Below, one piece after another: positions 45,676 through 54,722 of a DNA stretch of 64,000 nucleotides. The stretch spans positions 124,001-188,000 of the forward strand of contig NZ_BCRO01000011.1 in the NCBI RefSeq assembly GCF_001552635.1, written 5' to 3'. Numbering within the stretch: the stretch's first letter is position 1; the number at the start of each line of letters is the position of its first letter. Both the position numbers and the translations under genes were made by a program. The DNA is from Actinomadura hibisca NBRC 15177 (lineage in GTDB: Bacteria; Actinomycetota; Actinomycetes; Streptosporangiales; Streptosporangiaceae). The notes under the pieces were generated by a model. It did no database searches. It was not told the origin of the DNA and saw only the letters and a program-made list of their open reading frames with translations.

Positions 45676-46753
45676 CCTGCTGCTGGAGACCGCCCGCGCC
45701 GACGCGCTGTGGGAACGGCTGGCCGGGTCGGGCCGGCTGCGCGGACTCTACCGCGACGGCGACCCGGCCCAGGGCCTGGACGCGGCGGCGCTGCGCGCGC
45801 TGTTCACCGAACTCGACGCCGAAGAGACGGTCGGCGCGACCCTCGGCGTCTGCGTCCAGTCGACCACCGCGCTGCCCCTGCTGGCCGCCGCCGCCCGCCG
45901 CGCCGGGGACCCCGCGCACCCGCTCGCGGAGCTCGTCCGGGACGCGCTGGCCGGCCGCCGCACGATCGGGCTGGCCGCCACCGACGTCACCCCCGGCTCG
46001 GACCTGGCCGCCCTCACCACGACCGTGACCCTCGCCGAGGACCGCCTCACCGTCACCGGCCGCAAGGAGTGGATCGCCAACGCCGGGTTCGCCTCCCACC
46101 TGCTGGTGCTGGCGCGCCACGGGCGGGGCCGGGGCATCGGCGACTTCACCTGGGTCGTGGTGCCCGCCGACGCGCCCGGCGTCACCGTGGAGGCCGCCGA
46201 CACCCCGCTGTTCGACGGCTCGGGCACCGGGCACGCCTCCTTCCGCGAGGTGACCCTGCCGCCGGACCACCTCGGCGGCGCGGTGGGCCGCGGGCTCATC
46301 GACTTCTCCCGGCACATCGCCGTCGAACGCCTGGCCAGCGCCGCGTGGGGGCACGCGATGTGCCGCCGGGTACTGCGGGAGACGGTCGCCTACCTGCGCG
46401 GACGCGGGGAGGGCCCGGCGGGCCTGTGGGCGCGGGAGGAGGTCCGGCGGCGCGTCGCCGAATGCCTGACGGCGACCGCCGGGCTCGGCGCGCTGATCGA
46501 CGCCCACGCGGACGCGGTCACCGGACGGCACGACCAGCTCGCCGCGGCGCTGCTCAAGGCGAGCGCGGCGCGGACCGTCGAGCAGGTGGTGGCGGTGGCC
46601 GCGCACCTGCAGGGCGCGCGGGCCTTCGCCGCGGGCGGCCTCCAGACGCTGCGCGCCCAGGCCGGGCTGTGGAGCGTGGGGGGCGGTACCTACGAGGTGA
46701 TGCTCTCGACCATCGCCGACCACACCGACCGGCTGCTGGACGCCCCGGCATGA
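45668..46753 (+). CDS. Acyl-CoA/acyl-ACP dehydrogenase-like flavoprotein (2)
   Basis: A 361-aa acyl-CoA dehydrogenase homologue. It has IGLAATDVTPGSDLAAL, TVTGRKEWIANAGFASHLLV, and the C-terminal GGGTYEVMLSTIADHTDRLL with the expected catalytic-base glutamate. Paired with its own carrier protein (8-nt overlap) and with the first dehydrogenase in the same operon, it probably acts on a carrier-bound acid. Two such enzymes with two carriers and two ligases imply two activated building blocks, or successive oxidations of one. Confidence 0.84.
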   Translation: MADLLLETARADALWERLAGSGRLRGLYRDGDPAQGLDAAALRALFTELDAEETVGATLGVCVQSTTALPLLAAAARRAGDPAHPLAELVRDALAGRRTIGLAATDVTPGSDLAALTTTVTLAEDRLTVTGRKEWIANAGFASHLLVLARHGRGRGIGDFTWVVVPADAPGVTVEAADTPLFDGSGTGHASFREVTLPPDHLGGAVGRGLIDFSRHIAVERLASAAWGHAMCRRVLRETVAYLRGRGEGPAGLWAREEVRRRVAECLTATAGLGALIDAHADAVTGRHDQLAAALLKASAARTVEQVVAVAAHLQGARAFAAGGLQTLRAQAGLWSVGGGTYEVMLSTIADHTDRLLDAPA

Positions 46754-47505
46754 ACACCTACCGCGCCGCCGACGGCCTGTGGTGCCGCTGGAGCACCCAG
46801 GACGAGGCGCTCAACGGACCATCCGACGGGCCGCTCGACGGGCCACTCGGCGGACCGCTCGACGAGCCGCTCACCGAGGCACTCGACCGGCCGCTCGACG
46901 AGACACTCGACATGGCGCTCGACGAGGTGCTCGACGGACCGCTTGACCGGCCGCTCGACGAGCCGCTCGACGAGCCGCCCGCCACCGGCGGGACCGGCCG
47001 CCTGCCCGCCGACGCCCCGCCCTGGCGCGAACGCGAGCACCGCGCGGGGCGGCGGCTGCTGGCCGGTCTCCTGGACGCCGTCCTCCCCCACCCGGTGAAC
47101 GGAACGATCGAGACCGCCGCCAACGGCAAACCCGTCCTGCGGGACGCGCCGCACGTCGGCGTCAGCATTTCCCACTCCCACCCGCTGGTCGCGGTCGCGG
47201 TCGGCGTCGGATGGGACGTCGGGGTGGACGTGCAGCTGCCGCCCGCCCCCACTCCCGGCGGCTCGGCGTGGCCGCCCGAGCGCCTGTGGGCGTGGACGGT
47301 GCGCGAAGCCTGCGTCAAGGCGACCGGCGCCGGGCTGTCCGGCAGGCCCTGGCGCATCCCCGTGAACGGCGTCCACAGCGGCACGTGGCGGGAGCTGCGC
47401 TGGCGGTCGTTGCGCGCCGTCGCACCGGCCCCGCTGAGCGTCGCCTGGCGCTCGCACGTCCCCACCGGCCATCCGCCGTCCAGAACGGAGGCACATCCGT
47501 CATGA
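46750..47505 (+). CDS. 4'-phosphopantetheinyl transferase with repeat insert
   Basis: A 251-aa Sfp-type transferase that converts apo-carrier proteins to the holo form using CoA. The Mg-binding GWDVGVDVQ and the WTVREACVKATGAGLSG motif are present, with NGKPVLRDAPHVGVSISHSH before them. Residues 21-76 are an insert of fourteen LDxP-like tetrapeptides coded by a 12-bp tandem repeat, not a normal part of the family. It is ATGA-coupled to both neighbours and presumably serves the two carrier proteins of this cluster. Confidence 0.87.
   Translation: MNTYRAADGLWCRWSTQDEALNGPSDGPLDGPLGGPLDEPLTEALDRPLDETLDMALDEVLDGPLDRPLDEPLDEPPATGGTGRLPADAPPWREREHRAGRRLLAGLLDAVLPHPVNGTIETAANGKPVLRDAPHVGVSISHSHPLVAVAVGVGWDVGVDVQLPPAPTPGGSAWPPERLWAWTVREACVKATGAGLSGRPWRIPVNGVHSGTWRELRWRSLRAVAPAPLSVAWRSHVPTGHPPSRTEAHPS
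46810..46977 (+). repeat. Fourteen 12-bp tandem units in the phosphopantetheinyl transferase gene
   Basis: Fourteen in-frame units of consensus CTCGACGAGCCG run without interruption and code L-D-(E/G/R)-P. They differ at the third to tenth bases, so the array is old or under drift. The length (168 bp) keeps the frame. Confidence 0.92.
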
Positions 47506-47996
47506 CACCCGGCCAGCTCACCGCACCGCCCGCGCGGGCCCCGGCGGCCCCCGAGCCCGCGACCGCCGACGCCTTCCGAGCCGCGATGCGCTCCTGTCCC
47601 CCGCCCGTCGGCATCGTCGCCACCGTCGACGGCGGCCGTCCGGCCGGGTGCGCGGTCAACGCGTTCCTGGCGCTGTCGGTGAACCCGCCGAGCCTGCTGG
47701 TCTCCCTGCAGAACGACTCGGCGACCCTGGGCGGCATCGGCTCCAGCGGCCGCTTCGGGCTGAGCCTGCTCACCGAGCGGCACGACCGGCTCGTCCGGCT
47801 CTTCTCCAGCGGCCCGCGCGCCGACCGGTTCCGCGCCGCCGACTTCGAGATCGTGCACGGCGTGCCGCTGCTGGCAGGCGTCCCGGCCGCGTTCGCCTGC
47901 ACGGTCGCGGCGCGGCTGCCCGCGCACGACCACACCCTGGTCGTCGGTGACGTGCTGCACGCCGCCACCGGTCCCTGCGGGCTGGAGGAGCGGTGA
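47502..47996 (+). CDS. Flavin reductase-like split-barrel protein
   Basis: A 164-aa protein of the flavin-reductase-like FMN-binding family: PPPVGIVATVDGGRPAGCAVNAFLALSVNPPSLLVSL, then SGRFGLSLLTERHD and a late CTVAARLPAHDHTLVVGDV. It would use NAD(P)H to supply reduced flavin, or carry FMN itself. No separate monooxygenase is evident, so it may support the acyl-dehydrogenase-like enzymes or act alone. Overlaps: ATGA upstream, GTGA downstream. Confidence 0.83.
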   Translation: MTPGQLTAPPARAPAAPEPATADAFRAAMRSCPPPVGIVATVDGGRPAGCAVNAFLALSVNPPSLLVSLQNDSATLGGIGSSGRFGLSLLTERHDRLVRLFSSGPRADRFRAADFEIVHGVPLLAGVPAAFACTVAARLPAHDHTLVVGDVLHAATGPCGLEER

Positions 47997-49561
47997 CGGC
48001 GGCGACGGCACGGCCGCGTCCCGGGCTGCACCACCTGCTCGTCGAGGCGGCGCGGACGTCCCCGCACGCGCCCGCCGTCATCGAACCGGCCGACAGTTCG
48101 GCCGACAGTGGCCCGCCCGCCGTGCGCACCTACGCCCAGCTGCTCGCCCACGCCGAGCGCTACGCCGACGCGCTGCGCTCGGGCGGCATCACGCGCGGCG
48201 ACCACGTCGTGGTGGACGCGCCCAACAGCGCCGCCACCATCGCGATGCTGATGGCGTGCTCGATGGCGGGCGCGGCGTTCGTGCCGCTGACCCCCGAGGT
48301 CCCCGACGAGCGGGCGCGGCAGATCCTCGCCCTCAGCCGGGCGCGCGGCTACGCCCACCTGACCACCACCGGCAGGCTGGACCGGATCGGCGGCCCCGGC
48401 GGGCTCGCCGTCGTGACCTACGGCTGGGACGCCCCGCCCGCCGTCTCGTCCACCGTCCCGCCCGCCCCGGCGGCGGGCACCGGGGACCTGGCCTACCTCT
48501 TCTTCACCTCCGGCAGCACCGGCGTCCCCAAAGGCGTGGCGATGCCCCAGCACGCCACCTGCGCGTTCTTCGACGCCACCCGGGGAATGCTCCGCCCTGA
48601 CGACCGGGTCGCCTCCACCGCGCCGCTGCAGTTCGACTTCTGCCTGCTGGACATCGGGATGTGCCTGGCCAACCGGTGCGCCATCGTGCCGGTCCCCCGC
48701 GACCTGCTGCGCTGGCCCCGGCGGATCGTGGACGTCCTGTCCGCCACCGGCTGCACCCGCGTCCACGCCGTCCCCTCGGTGTGGCGGCCCCTGCTGCGCC
48801 GCCAGCCCCGGCTGCTGGCCGAACTGCCCCCGCTGGACGCGGTGATGTTCAGCGGCGAGCCGTTCCCGCCCGACGAGCTGCGCATCCTGCACCGGGCGCT
48901 GCCGGACACGCGCGTGGTGAACTGCTACGGCCCGACCGAATGCATGGCCTGCTCGTTCACCGACGTCACCGCGTACGCCGACGGCTCGGCCGGTGGCCTG
49001 CCCGTCGACGGCGCCTACCCCGGCGCGGCCCTCGACATCGTCGACGACGACGGCGTCGTCATCGGCGAGCCCGGCCGCTCCGGCCAGCTGAGGTTCACCG
49101 GCCCGTCGGTGTTCGCCGGGTACTGGCAGGCCGACGGGGCCGTGCACCCGCCGCCCGCGGTCGGGCGCGACGCCGCCGGAACGCCGACCCTGCTCACCGG
49201 CGACTACGCGCACCGCGCCGCCGACGGCCGCCTGCGCTTCGACGGCCGCCGCGACCGCCAGGTCAAGGTCGGCGGCAACCGCGTCGAGCTGGCCGAGATC
49301 GAGGCGGCGCTCTGCCGGGCCCCGGGCGTGGAGGAGGCCCGCGTCGTGGCCGACACCGGCGGTCCGGACGTCACCCTGGTCGCCTTCGTCGGCGGCCCCG
49401 ACGCCGACCCCGGCGACGACGGCGCCGGGTGGCGGCGGTGGTGCGCGGCGCTGCCGCCCTACATGCGCCCCGCCCGGGTCGTCCACCTGCCGCACCTGCC
49501 CAAGGGACCCAACGGCAAGGTCGACCAGCAACGCCTGACGCACCAGACCGGTTCGCACTGA
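47993..49561 (+). CDS. Free-standing amino-acid-adenylating ligase (2)
   Basis: A 522-aa AMP-forming ligase starting at GTG in a GTGA overlap. It has YLFFTSGSTGVPKGVAMPQ, VNCYGPTECMAC, LTGDYAH, FDGRRDRQVKVGGNRVELAEIE and the terminal lysine of KGPNGKVDQQ. It is clearly distinct from the first ligase and should activate a different acid or load the other carrier. CYGPTE and the VGGNRVE hinge are those of amino-acid adenylation domains rather than fatty-acyl-CoA ligases. Confidence 0.9.
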   Translation: MTAATARPRPGLHHLLVEAARTSPHAPAVIEPADSSADSGPPAVRTYAQLLAHAERYADALRSGGITRGDHVVVDAPNSAATIAMLMACSMAGAAFVPLTPEVPDERARQILALSRARGYAHLTTTGRLDRIGGPGGLAVVTYGWDAPPAVSSTVPPAPAAGTGDLAYLFFTSGSTGVPKGVAMPQHATCAFFDATRGMLRPDDRVASTAPLQFDFCLLDIGMCLANRCAIVPVPRDLLRWPRRIVDVLSATGCTRVHAVPSVWRPLLRRQPRLLAELPPLDAVMFSGEPFPPDELRILHRALPDTRVVNCYGPTECMACSFTDVTAYADGSAGGLPVDGAYPGAALDIVDDDGVVIGEPGRSGQLRFTGPSVFAGYWQADGAVHPPPAVGRDAAGTPTLLTGDYAHRAADGRLRFDGRRDRQVKVGGNRVELAEIEAALCRAPGVEEARVVADTGGPDVTLVAFVGGPDADPGDDGAGWRRWCAALPPYMRPARVVHLPHLPKGPNGKVDQQRLTHQTGSH

Positions 49562-49592
49562 CCCACCGAACTGACCCACCGAACGGAGTGCC

Positions 49593-50591
49593 ATGAAAAG
49601 TGACAGCAGATCCCTCGACGAGCGCTCGCTGATCCTGGTGACCGGCGGCAGCGGCTTCTTCGGCGGCCACCTGACCGCCGCGCTGCTGGCCGCCGGCCAC
49701 GCGGTGCGCGTCGCCGACATCCGGCCGCCCGCCGGCGGCACGCCGCCCGGGGCCGAGTTCGCCGCCTGCGACCTGTGCGAGGTGGACCAGGTCGCCGCGG
49801 CGTGCGCGGGCGTGACGCACATCTTCCACCTGGCCGGCAACCCCAGCGGGACCCGGTCGGTCACCGATCCGCTGTGGGACTTCCGCGTCAACGCGCTGGC
49901 CACCACCAACCTGTGCCAGGCCGCCGTCTCGGCGTCGGTGCGCCGGATGGTGTACGTGTCGTCGGGGATGGTCTACGGCGTCCCGCTGACCACCCCGATC
50001 GGGGAGGACCACCCCCTGACGCCGTTCATCCCCTACGCCGCCTCCAAGCTCAGCGCCGAGCAGTCGGTCCTGGCGGCGGCCTCGACCTACGGGCTGGACG
50101 CCAGCGTCGCGCGCCCCTTCACCCTGTACGGGCCGGGCGAGGACCCCGCCACCAGCGGCGGCGAGGTGTCGCGGTTCCTGCGCTGGCACCTCAACGACCT
50201 GCCGGTCCCGGTCACCGGCGACCCCGACCTGAAGAGCCGCGACTTCACCCACGTCGACGACGCCGTCGCGGCGCTGCGCGCCATCATGGACCGGGGCGCG
50301 GCCGGCGCCGCCTACAACGTGGGCACCGGGCGGGAGACGACGCTCACCGGCCTGCTGGAGATCATCGAGAGCGCGACCGGCCGCGCGCCGCGCGCCGTCG
50401 TGGACGCCGGCACCACCGACGACACCTACCGGCACGTCGCCGACATCGGCCGCCTGCGCGCGCTCGGCCACCGGCCGTCGATCGGTATCGAGGCGGGCAT
50501 CCGGTCGATGGTGACGGCGCTCGGCCCCGCCCCGCAGGTGCCCACGCTGCCGACGGTGTTCACGATGGCCGGCACGCCGAGGGCGTCGTGA
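49593..50591 (+). CDS. NAD-dependent epimerase/dehydratase (extended SDR)
   Basis: A 332-aa extended short-chain dehydrogenase. It has the Rossmann loop VTGGSGFFGGHL, the early HLAGNPSGTRSV, the active-site pair in IPYAASKLSAE (Y-x-x-x-K) and RPFTLYGPGED. The family usually acts on nucleotide sugars. With the DegT-type aminotransferase just downstream (GTGA overlap) it may make an amino sugar or aminocyclitol-like unit; a non-sugar substrate is also possible. The ATG follows ACGGAGTG. Confidence 0.88.
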   Translation: MKSDSRSLDERSLILVTGGSGFFGGHLTAALLAAGHAVRVADIRPPAGGTPPGAEFAACDLCEVDQVAAACAGVTHIFHLAGNPSGTRSVTDPLWDFRVNALATTNLCQAAVSASVRRMVYVSSGMVYGVPLTTPIGEDHPLTPFIPYAASKLSAEQSVLAAASTYGLDASVARPFTLYGPGEDPATSGGEVSRFLRWHLNDLPVPVTGDPDLKSRDFTHVDDAVAALRAIMDRGAAGAAYNVGTGRETTLTGLLEIIESATGRAPRAVVDAGTTDDTYRHVADIGRLRALGHRPSIGIEAGIRSMVTALGPAPQVPTLPTVFTMAGTPRAS

Positions 50592-51832
50592 CGGCGCCGC
50601 GGACCGTGCCGCAGCACGGGCAGGGCAGCGGCCTCACCGACGCCGACCTCGACGCCCTGCGGGAGTCGGCGCGCCGCTCGGGCCACCTGTCCGACGGCGT
50701 CGACGTCGCCCGGTTCGAGGCGGACTTCCGCCGCGCCACCGGGGCGGCCCACGCGGTCGCGGTGTCCAGCTGCACCATGGCCCTGGAGCTGGCGGGCCGG
50801 GCGCTGGGCCTGCGGCCGGGCGACGAGGTGATCGCCCCCTCGCTGACCTTCCAGGCCACGGTGTCGTCGCTGCTGGGCACCGGGGTGCGGGTGCGCTTCG
50901 CCGAGGTCGATCCCGAGACCCTGTGCCTGGACGCCGACGACGCCGCCCGGCTGATCACGCCCCGCACCCGGGCCGTCTACACCGTCAACTACGGCGGGGC
51001 CTGCGGCGACATCGCCCGGCTGCGCAAGCTGGCCGACGCCAACGGGCTGTTCCTCGTCGAGGACTGCGCGCACGCCCTGGGCGCCGCCGCCGACGGCCGC
51101 GCCGCCGGGACCTGGGGCGACATCGGCTGCTGGAGCTTCCACAGCCTGAAGAACATCTCGACGCTGGGGCAGGGCGGCATGCTGACCGTCCGCGACGCCG
51201 GGATCGCCGAACGGCTGCGGCGGATGCGCTGCATGGAACCCGACGCCGACTTCGCCCCGACCGGTGCTGGCAGCCCCAGCGCCTTCGGCCGGTACGCCGC
51301 GCCCACCGACCCGCGCCGGGTGACCCACGAGAAGAACGCCTACACCCACGACTGCGCCACCCTCCGGGGACCGGGCCTCAACGCCCAGCTCAGCGATCCC
51401 GCCGCCGCCGTCGGACGGTCCCAGCTGGCCCGGCTGCCGGAGCTGGTGGAGCGCCGCCGCATGCTCGCCGACATCCTGGACGAGGGCCTCGCGCAGGTCC
51501 CGGGCGTGCGAACACTGCCCACGCCACCCGGCCACGACCACGCCCGGCACCTGTACGCCTTCCGCCTGGTGCGCCCTGACGTGCGCCGCGACGACCTGGT
51601 CAGCAGGCTCACCGACCGGGGCGTCGAGGTCGTGCTGCGTTACTTCCCGCTGCACCTGCTGCCGGAGTGGCGTGCGCAGGGCAACGGGTTCGGCGACCTG
51701 CCGGTGACCGAGCGGATCTGGTTCGAGGAACTGGTCAACCTGCCCATCAGCCCGCAGCTGGAGGCGGCCGACATGCGGTACATGGTCGAGGCCGTCGCCC
51801 GTTGCGTGCGTGAACTGGACCGGACACCATGA
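50588..51832 (+). CDS. DegT/DnrJ/EryC1-family aminotransferase
   Basis: A 414-aa PLP enzyme from a GTG overlapping the epimerase stop. It has SSCTMALELAGRALGLRPGDEVIAPS (phosphate loop), the D-CAHALGA stretch and the Schiff-base lysine (Lys188) in SFHSLKNISTLGQGGML. The family transaminates keto sugars or cyclitols, a natural partner for the epimerase before it. Together they suggest that the product contains a sugar- or cyclitol-derived amine that could accept the carrier-bound acid. Confidence 0.9.
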   Translation: MTAPRTVPQHGQGSGLTDADLDALRESARRSGHLSDGVDVARFEADFRRATGAAHAVAVSSCTMALELAGRALGLRPGDEVIAPSLTFQATVSSLLGTGVRVRFAEVDPETLCLDADDAARLITPRTRAVYTVNYGGACGDIARLRKLADANGLFLVEDCAHALGAAADGRAAGTWGDIGCWSFHSLKNISTLGQGGMLTVRDAGIAERLRRMRCMEPDADFAPTGAGSPSAFGRYAAPTDPRRVTHEKNAYTHDCATLRGPGLNAQLSDPAAAVGRSQLARLPELVERRRMLADILDEGLAQVPGVRTLPTPPGHDHARHLYAFRLVRPDVRRDDLVSRLTDRGVEVVLRYFPLHLLPEWRAQGNGFGDLPVTERIWFEELVNLPISPQLEAADMRYMVEAVARCVRELDRTP

Positions 51833-53151
51833 ACGATCTCCTGCGCCGCTACCTCGCCCGCGCCCGCGTCCCGGGCGCGGCCGTGTGCACCTTCGACAGC
51901 GCCGGGCGCGTCGAGCCGGTCTGCGCCGGCGTCGCCGACACCGAGAGCGGCACCCCGGTGCGCCCCACCACCCTGTTCCGCATCTACTCGCTGACCAAGC
52001 TCATGACCGCCTGCGCGGTCGCCGGGCTCGCCCGGCGCGGCGACGTGGACCTCGACGAGCCGCTGGACGCGGTCATCGACGGCCTGACCCGCCGCACCGG
52101 CGGGCCCGCGCGGGCGGCGACCGCCCGGCAGGCGCTCAGCCACACCGGCGGGACCCTGCCCGACGCGCTGACCTGGGCGCCGCTGGGACGCAACGACGCC
52201 GACCTGCGGGCCGACATCGTCCGCGACTACGCCCGCGCGTTCAGCTTCGCCGAGCCGGGACGCCACTACGGCTACAGCAACGCCGGGTTCAACCTCGCGG
52301 CCGTGCTGGTCGAGCAGGCCACCGGCCTGCCGTTCGGCGCGGCCATGCGGTCGTTGCTGTACGACCCGCTCGACATGCCGCGCACCACCCACGACCCGGC
52401 CGTCGCGATGACCCACCCGCTGGCCCAGCACCACCACCCGGACGCGACGGTCGACCACCGGCCCCTGGCGGGCAGCAAGTGGCTGGCCGGGTCGCAGTGC
52501 TACTCGACGCCGGTGGAGATGGCGCGGTTCGGGGTCTGGCTGCTGCGGGGCCTGCGCGAGGGCGCCGACGTGCCCGGCCTGGTCGCGCGTCCCGTCGCCG
52601 ACCTGCGGCTGGACGTCGGCACCCGGTACGGGCTGGGGTGCTACCTGACGCGGGGCGGGGCGGGCTCGACCGTCGTCGGCCACGAGGGCTTCTTCGACGG
52701 GATGTGGGTCAAGCTCGTGGTGGACCCGGCCCTGGACCGCGGCCTGGTCTGGATGGACAACCGCGGCGACGAGGTGCGCCAGGCCCGGTACGAGGTGATC
52801 GAGAAACTGATGCCCGGCATCCTGCCGCCCGCCGCCGACCCGGAGCCCGTCCCGGAGGCCGCCGCCGCTGCCGCCGAAGCGGCGGGCCGCTACCACCGGA
52901 CCGGCTCCCCCGACCTGCGCCTGGAGGCCGACGGCCCGCGCCTGGAGGTCACGCTCGACGGCCGCAGCCGCACGCTGGCGCCCTTCGCCCCCGGCCTCTG
53001 GCGCGCTCCGGCGTCGAGCCGGGACACCGGGCCCTGGCGGCCGCACGCGGGCTCGGCCCACGTCTGCCTCGGGGTGGCCGGGCCCGACCCGGACGGCACG
53101 CGGGTGGCGCATCTCAACGCCCTGCCGCACAGTGAGCGGCCTGTAGCGTAG
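51829..53151 (+). CDS. Serine hydrolase of the class C beta-lactamase/esterase fold
   Basis: A 440-aa protein with the SxxK motif SLTK (Ser54, Lys57) and the YSN motif (Tyr149-Ser150-Asn151), and a late GHEGFFDGMWVKL that takes the place of the KTG strand. No signal peptide is seen, so it is probably cytoplasmic. In a biosynthetic cluster it could act as an acyltransferase, amide hydrolase or product-activating esterase. ATGA overlap links it to the aminotransferase. Confidence 0.86.
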   Translation: MNDLLRRYLARARVPGAAVCTFDSAGRVEPVCAGVADTESGTPVRPTTLFRIYSLTKLMTACAVAGLARRGDVDLDEPLDAVIDGLTRRTGGPARAATARQALSHTGGTLPDALTWAPLGRNDADLRADIVRDYARAFSFAEPGRHYGYSNAGFNLAAVLVEQATGLPFGAAMRSLLYDPLDMPRTTHDPAVAMTHPLAQHHHPDATVDHRPLAGSKWLAGSQCYSTPVEMARFGVWLLRGLREGADVPGLVARPVADLRLDVGTRYGLGCYLTRGGAGSTVVGHEGFFDGMWVKLVVDPALDRGLVWMDNRGDEVRQARYEVIEKLMPGILPPAADPEPVPEAAAAAAEAAGRYHRTGSPDLRLEADGPRLEVTLDGRSRTLAPFAPGLWRAPASSRDTGPWRPHAGSAHVCLGVAGPDPDGTRVAHLNALPHSERPVA

Positions 53152-53188
53152 GGGTGCCATGGGGCTCCCGGGGACGGAGGACGCGCAG

Positions 53189-54589
53189 ATGGCCGAGCCT
53201 TCCGGGGTGGCCGCGCCCGCGCGGGCGGGCGCACGGGTGTGGGGCGCGGTCGTGGCGTTGTGCCTCATCCAGTTCGTCGACGTCATGGGCGTCACGGTCG
53301 TGCTGACGGTGCTGCCGCGCATGCTGGCCGACGTCGGCGCCGGACCCGCGGGCGGCACGCTGGTGGCCACCAGCTACGCCATGTTCTTCGGCGGGCTGCT
53401 GATGTTCGGCGCCAGGCTCGGCGACCGGATCGGGCACCGGCGGTGCATCCTGGCGAGCCTGGCGGTGTTCGCCGCCGGTTCGGCGCTGGCGGCCGTGGCC
53501 GGGTCCACGCTGGTCCTGGCCGCCGCCCGCTGCGTCCAGGGGGCGGCGGCCGCCACGGCGGTCCCGTCGGCCCTCAGCCTGCTGACCTCGGTGACCGGCG
53601 GCGACGAGCGGGCCCGCGCCCGCGCGCTCGCCGGCTGGAGCGCCGCCGGGGCGGCCGCGAGCGCGGCCGGGTTCGCGGTCGGCGGGACGGTCGGCGGGAC
53701 GGTCGGCTGGCGGCCCGTCTTCTGGGGGCTGACCGCCGTCGCCGCGCTCCTGGCCGCGCTGGTCGTCGCCTTCGCGCCGCCGGTCGCCGGCGAGGGCGCC
53801 AAGGCGCTGAACCTGGCCGGCACGGCGCTGCTCACCACCGGGGTCATGCTCGTCGTGGTCGGGGCCACGCTGCTGGGCGAACCGGCGCACCGCGCCACGG
53901 GCGCGCTGCTGCTGGCGGCGGCGGTGGCGGCCCTGGCGCTGTTCGTGCTGGCCGACCGGCGCTCCGGCGCGCCGCTGCTGCCCGGCCCGGTGCTGGGCCT
54001 GCCCCAGGTGCGGCACGGAACCGTCGCGGCCTTCGTCAACACCGCCACCACCACCGGCGCCGCCACGCTGATCACCCTGTACCTGCAGGGCTCCCTCGGC
54101 TGGTCGCCGCTGGAGTCGGCCGCGGCGTTCCTGCCGCTGAGCGTGCTGGTCGTCGTGGGCTCGGCCGCGGCGGCCCGGCTCATGGCGCGCCGGGCGGGCG
54201 AGCGCGTCAGCGCGCTCGGCCTGCTGTTCGTCGGTCTCGGCCTGGCGTTGCCGCTGCCGGACCCGGGGTCGCTGCCGCTGCTGGGCGGGGGCATGGCGGT
54301 CGCCGGGTTCGGGCTGGGCCTGTCGTCGGTGGCCTCGACGTCGATGGCCACCGACGTCCCCGAGGGCCCGCGCGCCACCGCGTCCGGGATCGTCAACACC
54401 AGCGCGCAACTCGGCAGCGCGATCGGCACGGCGGCCCTGCTGCTGACCACGGCGGCCGCCGGGCAACCCCTCGACGCGGGCGGGGGGACACCGGTGATCG
54501 CGTGGACGGTCGCGGCGGTGAGCGCCGTGGCCGTCGCCGCCGCCTTCACCCGCGCACGCCCCACCGGCCCTCCCCGGCCGCAGCCGTAG
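53189..54589 (+). CDS. MFS drug-efflux transporter
   Basis: A 466-aa membrane protein with about 14 hydrophobic segments (DHA2 type). Motif A-like LGDRIGHRRC lies between helices 2 and 3, and FGGLLMFGARLGDR and AARCVQGAAAA nearby. It probably exports the cluster's product and gives self-resistance. The ATG at 53189 follows GGAGG; an ATG at 53159 would add 10 residues. It is the last gene of the co-directional unit. Confidence 0.9.
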   Translation: MAEPSGVAAPARAGARVWGAVVALCLIQFVDVMGVTVVLTVLPRMLADVGAGPAGGTLVATSYAMFFGGLLMFGARLGDRIGHRRCILASLAVFAAGSALAAVAGSTLVLAAARCVQGAAAATAVPSALSLLTSVTGGDERARARALAGWSAAGAAASAAGFAVGGTVGGTVGWRPVFWGLTAVAALLAALVVAFAPPVAGEGAKALNLAGTALLTTGVMLVVVGATLLGEPAHRATGALLLAAAVAALALFVLADRRSGAPLLPGPVLGLPQVRHGTVAAFVNTATTTGAATLITLYLQGSLGWSPLESAAAFLPLSVLVVVGSAAAARLMARRAGERVSALGLLFVGLGLALPLPDPGSLPLLGGGMAVAGFGLGLSSVASTSMATDVPEGPRATASGIVNTSAQLGSAIGTAALLLTTAAAGQPLDAGGGTPVIAWTVAAVSAVAVAAAFTRARPTGPPRPQP

Positions 54590-54722
54590 CGCGGCCTCAC
54601 CGTCCAGCGTCCGGGCCACTCCACCTCGGACCGGGCCCTGGGCTGCACCTGAGGGCCGCCGGCCCCTCCAGCGCGTGCCACACTATGACGATCTTGACCC
54701 CCCGACCCACGGAGACACGATC

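Noticed and set aside
46810..46977. CRISPR array
   Set aside because: Repeat units are 12 bp, contiguous and in frame with a coding gene; there are no spacers and no cas genes.
40280..54589. Modular NRPS or PKS
   Set aside because: Only free-standing adenylation and carrier proteins occur; no condensation, ketosynthase or thioesterase domain is seen.
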